From NCBI GenBank assembly GCA_018335925.1, contig JAGXRF010000001.1:1-64000 (forward strand): 64,000 bases of DNA, given 5' to 3'. A program made the position numbers and the translations under genes. This stretch comes from Flavobacteriales bacterium. GTDB lineage: Bacteria > Bacteroidota > Bacteroidia > Flavobacteriales > Flavobacteriaceae. Positions 1 to 8,354 of the stretch are shown one piece after another (the stretch's first letter is position 1; every line of letters begins with the position of its first letter). Below the pieces are notes generated by a model. The model made no database searches, was not told where the DNA came from, and saw only the letters and a program-made list of their open reading frames with translations.

Positions 1-2
1 GG

Positions 3-257
3 ACACTATACATTGGAGTTACCGCAGCAATAGATGATCGTATGGAACAACATAACACAGGAGAAGGAAGTAAATTTACTGCAAAATATAAATTAAAAAG
101 ATTGGTATACATTGAGGAGTTCCAATATATAAATGAAGCTATCGCGAGAGAGAAACAATTAAAACGATGGCATCGCGATTGGAAAATTAATCTAATAGAA
201 GAATCGAATCCCAACTGGGATGATTTATGGAAGTTACGTCCAAAGGATTTGTTGTAA
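3..257 (+). CDS. GIY-YIG nuclease domain protein, 5' end outside the window
   Basis: The open frame runs in from the window edge, so only the C-terminal part (about 84 residues) is present. The first residues read TLYIGVT, the IGVT-type core strand of small GIY-YIG endonucleases; the GIY/YIL strand itself lies upstream. The tail EKQLKRWHRDWKINLIEESNP carries the K-W-R pattern usual near the end of the roughly 90-residue bacterial GIY-YIG proteins often mislabelled as excinuclease subunit C. In-frame ATG at 42 is probably internal because homology-like sequence continues upstream of it. Palindromic intergenic repeats follow at once. Single-domain GIY-YIG proteins are inferred to cut DNA; the cellular role here is unknown. 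Confidence 0.8.
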   Translation, partial: TLYIGVTAAIDDRMEQHNTGEGSKFTAKYKLKRLVYIEEFQYINEAIAREKQLKRWHRDWKINLIEESNPNWDDLWKLRPKDLL

Positions 258-294
258 TGTCAATTGTTATATAGCTTGCCAATCAACTTTAAAG

Positions 295-422
295 AGATTC
301 CGAAACAAGTTCGGAATGACAAACAAACTAGCCTGTCATGCTGAACTTGGTTCAGCATCTATCCTTTTCTCTTAGAGTCACCATCTCTCTAGTCCTGTCA
401 TGCTGAACTTGGGTCAGCATCT
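295..422. repeat. Cluster of palindromic intergenic repeats (REP-like)
   Basis: Three short palindromes lie in a row. At 297-317, ATTCCGAA and TTCGGAAT flank a 5-nt loop. At 338-358, ATGCTGAAC and GTTCAGCAT flank TTG perfectly. At 400-420 the same hairpin recurs with one arm mismatch. The last two share a direct repeat of about 28 bp (333-360 and 394-422). Degenerate relatives occur near 5552-5577. Such GTCATGCTGAAC/GATTCCGAA elements are common between genes in flavobacteria; their function is not established. Confidence 0.8.
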
Positions 423-502
423 TAAAATTGCTTTCCGCATTTTACTCACACTTTAAGGCATGAAATTTGTTGAATAATTTTTAAACCTAATTCTTTTTTT
501 CC

Positions 503-802
503 ATGAAATCCATTATATTTTTAGCTTGTACAACTTTGTTCTTCTCTTCTTCATGCAACCATATTAACCAAAAGATTGACGACGAACTCAACCAAATTCA
601 AAGCAAAGCCGATTCTATCGATTCGTTGGTTAACAAAAAGGTAGACCAAGTAAAGCAAATAGATTCCATGATTCAAAAAGGAACCGAACATGTAAAGAAA
701 ATTGACACCTTGGTACAAAAAAGCCAAAGCCAATTGGATTCTTTAAAAAGGAAAGGCTCTCAAATGATTGATAAAGTGAAAAGTGCACCATCCAAACCTT
801 AA
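503..802 (+). CDS. Small coiled-coil lipoprotein
   Basis: A 99-residue protein with a type II signal peptide: a hydrophobic stretch then SSSC, giving a lipidated Cys18. The mature part is hydrophilic, rich in K, Q, D and S, with a heptad-like rhythm (repeated IDSxxxKxxxQVKxID units at about 35-85), suggesting a short coiled coil or repeated helices. No known catalytic motif is seen. It is likely anchored to the periplasmic face of a membrane. It stands alone, with a hairpin terminator just downstream. Function unknown. Confidence 0.75.
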   Translation: MKSIIFLACTTLFFSSSCNHINQKIDDELNQIQSKADSIDSLVNKKVDQVKQIDSMIQKGTEHVKKIDTLVQKSQSQLDSLKRKGSQMIDKVKSAPSKP

Positions 803-823
803 TTTATACTCCATAAATAGAAT

Positions 824-846
824 TTCCTGCTAAGGCAGGTTTTTAA
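824..846 (+). terminator. Rho-independent terminator after the small lipoprotein gene
   Basis: CCTGC (826-830) and GCAGG (835-839) form a short stem with loop TAAG, followed by a T run. It lies 24-44 nt after the lipoprotein stop codon. Confidence 0.6.
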
Positions 847-947
847 TTATTGGTATTTTTGTTTTATATTGAAAATAATTAAAAATTTATTGTTTTTCAA
901 TAAATATTTATCTTTATTTGCAGAGTCAAACTTTAAAACTTATTACA

Positions 948-1475
948 ATGACTTCTACAAATGCCACTATTTTTAAAACCATGCAAGTCCTTTTTTGGAT
1001 TGCATTTATCGGATTATGCATCAAAACTGGTGCTTTAATGGTTTCCTTTACCATCAGTTTATTGGTAAATGCGACAGCTGCTAAAGATTTGTATTTGGGC
1101 TTAAACTTGTTCGAATTGTACCAACACGATACCGTGCAGTATGGTTTTGTAGCCTCTTTGGTAATTTCCATAATGGCACTCAAAGCCTACATTGCGTACT
1201 TGGTAGTAAAACTTTTTATGAAGTTTGATTTAAACAAACCTTTTCAGTCAACCATTACCCAAATGTTTTTGCAAATGAGTTATGTGGCATTAGGAACCGG
1301 AATTTTAACCATCATTGCCGAAGGTTACATCAAGCACTTGATAAATAAGGGAATAGCTGTGCCCATAGAAAGCAACGGAAGCGAGACCTTCTTTTTTGCT
1401 GGGGTGATTTACCTGTTGGCATTGGTGTTTCAAAAAGGGGTAGAGTTGCAAACCGAAAACGACTTAACCGTATAA
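948..1475 (+). CDS. DUF2975-type four-helix membrane protein
   Basis: The ATG at 948 is chosen (175 aa); an in-frame TTG 30 bp upstream is an unlikely start. Four hydrophobic segments are visible (about 15-40, 62-90, 110-135, 145-165), with a short polar loop containing an LFELYQHDTVQYGF stretch. This layout and the HTH gene that follows after a 1-bp gap are characteristic of DUF2975 proteins, which are usually encoded with a YozG-like HTH regulator. Its biochemical role is not known in the family. The pair is presumably one transcript; the HTH partner may respond to or control this protein. Confidence 0.75.
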   Translation: MTSTNATIFKTMQVLFWIAFIGLCIKTGALMVSFTISLLVNATAAKDLYLGLNLFELYQHDTVQYGFVASLVISIMALKAYIAYLVVKLFMKFDLNKPFQSTITQMFLQMSYVALGTGILTIIAEGYIKHLINKGIAVPIESNGSETFFFAGVIYLLALVFQKGVELQTENDLTV

Positions 1476-1476
1476 C

Positions 1477-1710
1477 ATGGCAATTATTGTAAACTTAGAT
1501 GTGATGATGGCCAAGCGAAAAATTTCGCTCAATGAGCTTTCCGAAAAGGTTGGACTTACTTTGTCAAACTTATCCATATTAAAAACCGGAAAAGCCAAAG
1601 CCATAAGGTTCAGTACCCTTGAGGCCATTTGCGAAGTTTTAGAATGTCAGCCAGGAGATATCTTAGCCTTTGATGGTGAGCAAACATTAAAAAATGGGGC
1701 ATCCGATTAA
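1477..1710 (+). CDS. Cro/C1-type HTH regulator (YozG-like)
   Basis: A 77-residue single-domain helix-turn-helix protein: MMAKRKISLNELSEKVGL (helices 1-2), TLSNLSILKTGKAKAIRF (turn and recognition helix), then STLEAICEVLECQPGDIL, the usual C-terminal helices of this family. It begins 1 bp after the DUF2975 stop, so the two are surely co-transcribed. Known relatives are partners of DUF2975 membrane proteins; the regulated target has not been settled. No effector domain is present. Confidence 0.85.
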   Translation: MAIIVNLDVMMAKRKISLNELSEKVGLTLSNLSILKTGKAKAIRFSTLEAICEVLECQPGDILAFDGEQTLKNGASD

Positions 1711-1759
1711 ACCATATATGTTTAAACAAGTCTATCTTTTTATATGTAAAACAAAGGCC

Positions 1760-2599
1760 ATGAGATATATACTACTATTGCTTTTTTATTGTTTCTCTTG
1801 TTCAAGCGACCAACCCATCCAACCAATTTCGAACAATGCGTATAGAGTTGTGCGAACAGTTACCTACCAAAATACCAATGTACAGGTAATTATTGACAAG
1901 CCAACAAACAATGAAGTAGATGTATTGATTACCTATCATGGCACTGTACAAAGTGACGCGATGGTTTTAAACGCTGCTGAAAACACACTAAACCAGTTCA
2001 AAAAAATATTAGAACGAACAGACATGATGTTGGTAAGTGTAGCCCACCCGCAATTAAATATTTTGTTTGGAGATAATATTGTGCAAGCTGAAGCAGCATT
2101 GTTGTGGGTAAAACACAAAGCAAGCGAGGAATTAGGAATTACCATAAAAAAGATTTTTTTGGCAGGCCATTCCCAAGGGGGGTATTTGGTAACCCGATTA
2201 AATACTATGCATGCAACCAATGGAGTTATAGCCAATGCACCTGGACCATTGAACTTGGTGTACAGATGTGGGCTTGAGGAAATCGGACAAGCACCACCTA
2301 CCTATGCTTGCAACAGACTTAAAATCGAATATGGTACCACCACTGCAAACTCAAATGCGTATATGCAACGTTCGTTGTTAAACTTTACTAATGGATTCCA
2401 ATCAGACATTTTATTTGTACAGGGTTTAAACGATAGTGCTATTCAAATGCACTCCTGGCCAGTATTTAAACAAGATGTATTGCAATGCACCAATTGTCAA
2501 AACACCCAGTTTGTAGAAATTCCCGGAGCCGGACACACTGCTTTGTTTGAAAATCAAACAGCTAAAAACAAATTCAACCAATTTATTCAAAGTCTGTAA
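1760..2599 (+). CDS. Secreted/lipoprotein alpha/beta hydrolase
   Basis: Start taken at ATG 1760, where a signal peptide begins (MRYILLLLFYCFSC, lipobox-like Cys at 11 or 14); the open frame extends to 1694 but that part overlaps the HTH gene. 279 residues. The catalytic triad is readable: nucleophile elbow GHSQGGY with Ser138, Asp225 in GLNDSA, and His259 in GAGHTALF. HSQGG is typical of prolyl-oligopeptidase-like or esterase members. It is predicted to be a periplasm- or surface-facing esterase/peptidase; the substrate cannot be told. It may be read from the upstream DUF2975/HTH transcript or its own promoter. Confidence 0.75.
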   Translation: MRYILLLLFYCFSCSSDQPIQPISNNAYRVVRTVTYQNTNVQVIIDKPTNNEVDVLITYHGTVQSDAMVLNAAENTLNQFKKILERTDMMLVSVAHPQLNILFGDNIVQAEAALLWVKHKASEELGITIKKIFLAGHSQGGYLVTRLNTMHATNGVIANAPGPLNLVYRCGLEEIGQAPPTYACNRLKIEYGTTTANSNAYMQRSLLNFTNGFQSDILFVQGLNDSAIQMHSWPVFKQDVLQCTNCQNTQFVEIPGAGHTALFENQTAKNKFNQFIQSL

Positions 2600-2835
2600 G
2601 GTCTTAAAGAGAGTAATGTTTGATTTGTTTAAATACCATAACAAACCAAAGTTAATTGCTTATATTATGATTTGGAATGATTTCGATTTTAATACAAGAA
2701 ATTTATTTTTTAAATTAGATTTATTATTTGTTAGAAACTTTGTTATGAATTCATCGAGACAAGCTTCACCTTGTTTTGAACTTAAACCATTTACCCTTAT
2801 CATAGTCAAAGTGTATATATAATTTTATTTACTAG

Positions 2836-4218
2836 ATGATTAATTCTCATTTAAATGCTTTGCGATTAGGGTTTTCTACTAAACAAGCAGATATTATACA
2901 ATCAGTTGGCTTAGATAAATATCTGCAACATCAACTAGATGCTAAGGTATTGGTAAAAGAACCTTTGTTTATTGCCAATAGTCCGAAAAGTCTTGCAGAG
3001 TTTCGTACAATAAGAGAGGCTGTAAAGGGTAACGAAGAAGAGATTCAAAAAATTGTACAATACATTAACCAAACCAATTTTCAGTTCAAAGCATGGGCAT
3101 TGCAACGGTTTGACGAGTCAGAGTACCCTTTGCTAGAAAAAATTGCGTTGTTTTTTCAAAACCACTTTGTGGTGACTTTGCAATCGGTACGAGTGCCTTA
3201 TTGGGTCTATCTTCACTACCAAACCATCCACCAACATGCTCTAGGTAATTACAAAACCTTGGTAAAAGAAATGGTGTATTCCAATGCGTTGATCAAGTAT
3301 TTGGACAACCAACAAAACGTAAAAAATAAAATCAACGAAAACCTAGGCAGAGAGTTATTAGAGCTGTTTACCTTGGGAGAAGGCCACTACACAGAGCAAG
3401 ATATTAAAAACGTTGCTCGAGCTTTGGCCGGACTATCCTTTGGAAAGGAAAAAGGAATGTATCGTCCGCTATTGAAAGACAATGCTGCCAAAACTATTTT
3501 TGGCTCTACCGGAAATTTTGATGCCAGCGATGCCATCGATTTGATTTTTGAAAAACCCCAAGTAGCTTATTTTTTAGCAGAGAAAGTCTTGAAATGGTTT
3601 TTTTTCGACCAACCTCCCAAGCATTTGATAGAAAAATATGGCAAAGTATTGTTGCAACACCAATATGAATTAAAGCCGTTTTTTCAAAAAATGTTTACAG
3701 AAGAATGCCAACATACCCAAGGTGGCAACCAAATAAAAAATCCGTTGGTATTTTTTTTACAAGTACACCACGATTTGAATATCACACCTAACTACAAATT
3801 ATTGGCTTTTATTTTAAAAAATCAAGCCATGGACATTTATGACCAACCCAATGTAAAAGGCTGGAAGGGAGGAAAAGAATGGTTGACTTCCCAAACGTAT
3901 GCAGACAGAAATCAGTTCATCGATTTTTTAATAGATGGCAACGAAATGTTTAAAAAACAACTTGCCAAACGGTTGGAAAGATTTGAAGTAGGAACCATTG
4001 ATTTGCTTCCGAAATTGGTATGCAATAACCCCAAAAATGCTGCTACCATTTTAGAGGAGTTAACCAATCGAATGATTTTTGAAACCAATCCGGAAATGGT
4101 ATCAGAATTAAACCAAATCCTAAAGTACGATTTCGACCCCAAATCTGCCAATGCCCAACAAAGTATGTTGAGAGTGTACCAATATTTGGCAAAATCACCT
4201 GAATTTCAAATTATTTAA
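2836..4218 (+). CDS. DUF1800 family protein
   Basis: A 460-residue protein with the DUF1800 pattern: N-terminal NALRLGFS, a middle region with FFQNHFVVT and the conserved NxNLGRELLELFTLGEGHYTEQDI block (about residues 165-190), then VKGWKGGKEWL near 340. No signal peptide is evident. DUF1800 proteins are nearly always paired with DUF1501 proteins, as here (2-bp gap). The function of the pair is not established; export or envelope roles have been suggested because the partner carries a twin-arginine-like leader. The preceding 236 bp (2600-2835) shows no convincing gene. Confidence 0.85.
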   Translation: MINSHLNALRLGFSTKQADIIQSVGLDKYLQHQLDAKVLVKEPLFIANSPKSLAEFRTIREAVKGNEEEIQKIVQYINQTNFQFKAWALQRFDESEYPLLEKIALFFQNHFVVTLQSVRVPYWVYLHYQTIHQHALGNYKTLVKEMVYSNALIKYLDNQQNVKNKINENLGRELLELFTLGEGHYTEQDIKNVARALAGLSFGKEKGMYRPLLKDNAAKTIFGSTGNFDASDAIDLIFEKPQVAYFLAEKVLKWFFFDQPPKHLIEKYGKVLLQHQYELKPFFQKMFTEECQHTQGGNQIKNPLVFFLQVHHDLNITPNYKLLAFILKNQAMDIYDQPNVKGWKGGKEWLTSQTYADRNQFIDFLIDGNEMFKKQLAKRLERFEVGTIDLLPKLVCNNPKNAATILEELTNRMIFETNPEMVSELNQILKYDFDPKSANAQQSMLRVYQYLAKSPEFQII

Positions 4219-4220
4219 GC

Positions 4221-5390
4221 ATGGAACGAAGAAAATTTTTACAACTTACCGCAACCGGCACCGGAGGTTGGTTGGTTTTGCCACAATTTTTATCGGCATC
4301 AAATTGGTTGGCAAATGAAGAGATCTCTTCTGACCAAGTTTTGGTATTTATCCAGCTCAACGGAGGAAACGATGGGTTAAATACGTTTATTCCATATACC
4401 GATCCGTTGTATTATGAACATCGTCCGAAGATAGGTATTTCTAAAAGTGAGGTCATCCAAGCTATAAATGGCATGGGATTTCATCCAGCGTTAAAAGATT
4501 TGGCAAAAATAGCCCATGATGGCAATTTAACCGTGATACAAAATGTAGGATATCCAAATCCGAATCGCTCTCATTTTAGAAGTCAGGAAATTTGGCAAAC
4601 TGCATCAGATAGCCACCAGTATTTAGACCATGGTTGGTTGGGTCGTTTTTTAGACATCCAATGTACCAATGAGTTGGTTCCATCATTGAACATCGACCCG
4701 ATTGACAATTTGGCATTGAAGGCTCAAAAGTCTAACGGACTTACGGTGAAAGACTTTCAAAAAATCAAACGATATCAAACCGATGGTGAAGAATTGAAAT
4801 TATCTAACAATCCACAACTCGATTTTGTAAGAAAGCTACAATATGCTTCTACAGAGGGAATGGAGGAAATTGGCAAAGCCCTTAAAAAAGCAGCATATTT
4901 CAACGAAAGTTATGCCAACAATCCGTTAGCCAAAAATTTAGAATGGATGGCAAAATTAATCAAAGGAGGCTTGCATTCCAAAGTATATTACACCTCTTTA
5001 AACGGATTTGACACCCATAACAACCAATTACAAATCCACCAAAAACAATTGGGTATTTTAAATGATGCTATATATTCCTTTTACAACGATTTGAAAAAGA
5101 ATGCTTTGTTAAGCAGAGTCACTTTGGTGGTTTTTTCAGAGTTCGGTAGAAGGGTAAAAGAGAATGGTTCAGGTACCGATCATGGCACTGCTGGACCTAT
5201 GTTGATCATTGGAGGCAACAACAAAGGAAAAGTAATAGGTTCCAATCCAAATTTAAGCCAACTCCAACAAGGCGATTTGGTTTTTGAAACTGATTTTAGA
5301 AGTGTGTATGCTACTTTGTTACAAGAAAAGTTTCAATTTTCACCAGCTTCTATTCAAATTAAAAATGAGGCTTTGAAAGGGGTTTTTTAG
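4221..5390 (+). CDS. DUF1501 family protein with twin-arginine-like leader
   Basis: 389 residues. The N-terminus MERRKFLQLTATGTGGWLVLPQ resembles a Tat signal (RRKFL). The body has DUF1501 hallmarks: LNGGNDGLNTFIPY (about 47-60), HPALKDL, NPNRSHFRSQEIWQT (about 109-125), GFDTHNNQ and a late FSEFGRRVKENGSGTDHG (about 308-325). The family belongs to the alkaline-phosphatase-like fold by homology, but its activity is unknown. It follows the DUF1800 gene by 2 bp and forms an operon with it. Confidence 0.88.
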   Translation: MERRKFLQLTATGTGGWLVLPQFLSASNWLANEEISSDQVLVFIQLNGGNDGLNTFIPYTDPLYYEHRPKIGISKSEVIQAINGMGFHPALKDLAKIAHDGNLTVIQNVGYPNPNRSHFRSQEIWQTASDSHQYLDHGWLGRFLDIQCTNELVPSLNIDPIDNLALKAQKSNGLTVKDFQKIKRYQTDGEELKLSNNPQLDFVRKLQYASTEGMEEIGKALKKAAYFNESYANNPLAKNLEWMAKLIKGGLHSKVYYTSLNGFDTHNNQLQIHQKQLGILNDAIYSFYNDLKKNALLSRVTLVVFSEFGRRVKENGSGTDHGTAGPMLIIGGNNKGKVIGSNPNLSQLQQGDLVFETDFRSVYATLLQEKFQFSPASIQIKNEALKGVF

Positions 5391-5551
5391 TGAAGAGTGA
5401 GGAGTTATTGAGCGAATATACGAATTAGCAAATGGGTTTAGCTATCAGGAGTGAGCAGTGAGTTATAAATACTTGTCATACTGTCCAGAAGCTTCGAGAT
5501 TGTTTCAGCATCTATCATGTTCGCTTCACTCGGGTCAGTATATCACTATTA

Positions 5552-5577
5552 CTGTCTGCTGAACTTGGTTAAGCATC
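5552..5577. repeat. Degenerate copy of the palindromic intergenic repeat
   Basis: CTGTCTGCTGAACTTGGTTAAGCATC matches the 333-360 repeat with small changes, and similar fragments (TTTCAGCATCTATCATG) lie just upstream at 5500-5520. The 5391-5649 gap also holds word-like repeats of AGTGAG and TTATAGCT but no gene. Confidence 0.6.
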
Positions 5578-5649
5578 GACACATATTCCTCAAAAAGTTA
5601 AGCTAACCGCTTACAATTTATAGCTTATAGCTTTTAAATCCATCAACTA

Positions 5650-6060
5650 TTATTCCAAAAACCTTGCCTTCAACTCCTTCGTTGGCAACCAGCAAGCTTC
5701 TTTTTTGCCATACCAAGTGTAGCGATTTTTGGCAATGTAATCGTAAACAGCATCTCGTATTGAAAGGGGTAAAAGTCTGAAAATACGCAACAGGGAATAG
5801 GGGAAAGGGAATTCTTTTAAAATTTCCATTGCAGCATCCGATTTGATAAAATAAGCTACTCCGGGCTCATACAAAACAATGCCATCCATTTTTTTGGTGT
5901 CGATGCCCAAATATCGCAAAATGTCTTTTCCGATTTCCGATTGTTGCGAAGCAAACATAAAAGCTTCGTTTTTGTCGTGTTTTATAATCAATTGCACACT
6001 GCTTTCGCATAAGTTACAAACCCCATCAAACAACACAATTTTTTTATTTGGTAGTTCCAT
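5650..6060 (-). CDS. Thiol-disulfide oxidoreductase, DCC family (DUF393)
   Basis: 136 residues. The defining motif is FDGVCNLC near the N-terminus (Cys15 and Cys18), followed by a compact thioredoxin-like core with ASQQSEIGKDILRYLG and a C-terminal aromatic, basic tail, matching the DCC (YuxK) family of about 130 residues. It has no signal peptide, so it should be cytoplasmic. Substrate unknown. The next gene upstream, mutS2, ends 1 bp before this start, so the two are co-transcribed; a functional link is not obvious. Confidence 0.85.
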   Translation of the reverse strand: MELPNKKIVLFDGVCNLCESSVQLIIKHDKNEAFMFASQQSEIGKDILRYLGIDTKKMDGIVLYEPGVAYFIKSDAAMEILKEFPFPYSLLRIFRLLPLSIRDAVYDYIAKNRYTWYGKKEACWLPTKELKARFLE

Positions 6061-6061
6061 C

Positions 6062-8233
6062 TTACTTGCCTTTTTCTACTAATTCTAACATTTCTAACGA
6101 AACTTTGGAGGTAAAAACTCCGTAATTCACCACTGCTTTGTTCTTTTCAATCGAATCGATAGATCCTACAGCCTTGCCATCAATCATGCGAACTCTGTCT
6201 CCTACTTTTGGAACATACACCGGTTTTTCAGCTTCTAATTTTTGCTCTTTGATTTTTTTGGCTTTCTTTTCTTTTCTAATTTCTTCCAACTTTGGTGCCA
6301 CCTCTTTTTGCAACACTTGTTGCTCTTTCTTCTGTATGGCTATTTCTTTGGCAGATGCTTTTTTGCGTTTGGCATTTTCCATTTCAACCACCTTTAGCAA
6401 TTCTCCAATCAGCACTTTTTTGTTGGCATTGTTCAGGTAATTTAACGACAAATCGTCTAATTTTTGACCTAAGTACACCAAGCGTTGGTTTTGGTCGTAC
6501 AGCTCTTGGTATTTGATTAGTTTGTCTTTGATTTTGTCGTTAATCTCCTTCATTTTCGTGCTTTCTTCTCTTGCTTTTTGTTCTTCTTCTTTCAAATTGG
6601 TAGAAGTTTTTTCCAATTTGGCTCTTTCTTTTTGCAGAGTGGCAATGGTTTTGTCAAAGCGAACTTTGCTGTGTTCAATTTTCTTTTTGGCTCGGTTGAT
6701 CAAACCATACGGAATGCCGTTTTTTTGTGCTACCTCAAAGGTAAACGAACTTCCGGGTTGCCCTAAATGTAGTTGGAACATTGGTTCTAACGAACGTTCG
6801 TCAAACAACATATTGGCATTGATGGCATAAGGCAATTCATTGGCCAATATCTTTAAGTTGGTATAATGGGTGGTGATGATGCCATAAGCCTCGCGATGGT
6901 AAAACTCTTCTAAAAAAGTTTCTGCCAAAGCACCTCCTAATTCCGGATCGGAACCCGTACCAAATTCGTCAATTAAAAACAAGGTATTGGAAGAACACTT
7001 CTTTAAAAAGTAGTTCATGTTTTTCAAACGATAACTATAGGTACTTAAATGATTTTCAATGGATTGGTTATCGCCAATATCTGTTAAAATTCGATCGAAC
7101 AAACAAGTGGTACTTCGTTCATGCACCGGAATTAAAATACCCGATTGTAACATGAGTTGTAAGAGCCCTACGGTTTTTAACGAAATGGTTTTTCCACCTG
7201 CATTGGGACCTGAAATCACTATAATGCGTTTGTCGTTTTCCAATGCAATGGTCTGCGGATAGGTCTTCTGCTTTTTGGCTTGGTTGGTTACCCACAAAAT
7301 AGGGTGGTAGGCATCTCTAAAATACAACCGTTTTTCTTGGTTAATTTCCGGTAAAATGGCATGAATTTGTCTGGCATATTTGGCTTTGGCAGCCACCACA
7401 TCTATATGGGTTAAAAAAGTTTGGTAGGCCACCAAATCATTGATAAACGGTCGAATTTGTGCACTTAATTTTTTGAGTATTTTTTCAATTTCTTCTTTCT
7501 CTTCCCATTGTAAGTTTTGTAGCTCTCTGGTAAATTGGTTGGTCGATTCAGGCTCTACATACGAAATGCTTCCCGTTTTACTCGTTCCTAAAATGGAACC
7601 TTTTACCTTTTTTCGATACATCGAAAGCACAGCCAACACCCTTTTGTTGTCTACCACACTTTCTCTAATTTCATCTAAGTAACCCAAACTGTTGTAATGA
7701 GACAAAGCGGTACCAAAACTTTGGTTGATTTTTCCTTTTATCAATCCCATTTGGTAACGTTTATGTTCCAAATCAACCGAAGCATTGTTTTTTACTTCTC
7801 CAAAAGCATCTACAATGGCATCAATCCAAGCAGCTACCGGTAAAGTGGTATTTAAATGCAAGGAAGAAGCCAACAAGTTGGGGTAGTACACTTCCATTTT
7901 TTGTAAAAAGCGAGCCAACTTGATAGTAGTTTCGCAGAGTTCTTTTATTTTTAAAAATACCGGAGCATCTAAGTGACTATTGTCGATGGCCAAAAATTGA
8001 AAATCTTTACTCAAATCGTCAAAGCCATGATTTGGCAAAGCATTTTGGTTGGAAAAAGAGGCCAAATATTCATTGGTTTGTTGTAAGGAAGCTAGCAACG
8101 CTTCCTGATTGGTATAAGGCTGTATGGTCAAAACTTGAGCTCTACCTGGCTCGGTAACGCATTTTAAAGCGATACTTTGCAAAATGGTATCAAACTCCAG
8201 GTCTTGAAGGGTTTTAGTAGGAATGGGTTTCAT
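6062..8233 (-). CDS. mutS2: MutS2-family ATPase lacking the Smr domain
   Basis: 723 residues. N-terminal MutS-III-like core helices, then an ABC-type ATPase with Walker A GPNAGGKT near residue 344, Walker B FLIDEFGTGSDPELGGAL and ITTHYTNLK. A long charged coiled coil (about 520-670) follows and then a short KOW/SH3-like end (VGDRVRMIDGKAVG). The C-terminal Smr nuclease domain found in longer MutS2 (about 780 aa) is absent. MutS2 proteins act on recombination intermediates or on collided ribosomes. Divergent from the aminopeptidase gene; a TACATTTG -7-like box sits at 8279-8272. Confidence 0.93.
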   Translation of the reverse strand: MKPIPTKTLQDLEFDTILQSIALKCVTEPGRAQVLTIQPYTNQEALLASLQQTNEYLASFSNQNALPNHGFDDLSKDFQFLAIDNSHLDAPVFLKIKELCETTIKLARFLQKMEVYYPNLLASSLHLNTTLPVAAWIDAIVDAFGEVKNNASVDLEHKRYQMGLIKGKINQSFGTALSHYNSLGYLDEIRESVVDNKRVLAVLSMYRKKVKGSILGTSKTGSISYVEPESTNQFTRELQNLQWEEKEEIEKILKKLSAQIRPFINDLVAYQTFLTHIDVVAAKAKYARQIHAILPEINQEKRLYFRDAYHPILWVTNQAKKQKTYPQTIALENDKRIIVISGPNAGGKTISLKTVGLLQLMLQSGILIPVHERSTTCLFDRILTDIGDNQSIENHLSTYSYRLKNMNYFLKKCSSNTLFLIDEFGTGSDPELGGALAETFLEEFYHREAYGIITTHYTNLKILANELPYAINANMLFDERSLEPMFQLHLGQPGSSFTFEVAQKNGIPYGLINRAKKKIEHSKVRFDKTIATLQKERAKLEKTSTNLKEEEQKAREESTKMKEINDKIKDKLIKYQELYDQNQRLVYLGQKLDDLSLNYLNNANKKVLIGELLKVVEMENAKRKKASAKEIAIQKKEQQVLQKEVAPKLEEIRKEKKAKKIKEQKLEAEKPVYVPKVGDRVRMIDGKAVGSIDSIEKNKAVVNYGVFTSKVSLEMLELVEKGK

Positions 8234-8316
8234 TTAAAAAGTGCTATATATCTGTCGCATTCGTCAAAGCACAAATGTAAGAAGGCGATAAGAAATCACA
8301 CTTTTTTTAACCAACT

Positions 8317-8350
8317 TTTGTGCATTGCATCCCTATAAATTTTACTTTTG
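8317..8350 (+). promoter_or_regulatory. Promoter of the M1 aminopeptidase, implying a near-leaderless mRNA
   Basis: TTTG (8317-8320) and TACTTTTG (8343-8350) are 22 nt apart. The -7 box ends only 4 nt before the ATG at 8355, so transcription should begin at or next to the start codon. Confidence 0.55.
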
Positions 8351-8354
8351 AGTC

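Noticed and set aside
2547..2822. A 91-codon plus-strand open frame after the alpha/beta hydrolase
   Set aside because: Overlaps the end of the hydrolase in another frame, has low-complexity AT-driven composition (Phe, Asn, Leu) and no promoter, domain or plausible start.
6138..7682. Several plus-strand frames opposite mutS2
   Set aside because: Rich in Ser, Phe, Cys and Leu as expected of antisense to Lys/Glu-rich coiled coil; mutS2 is clearly the coding strand.
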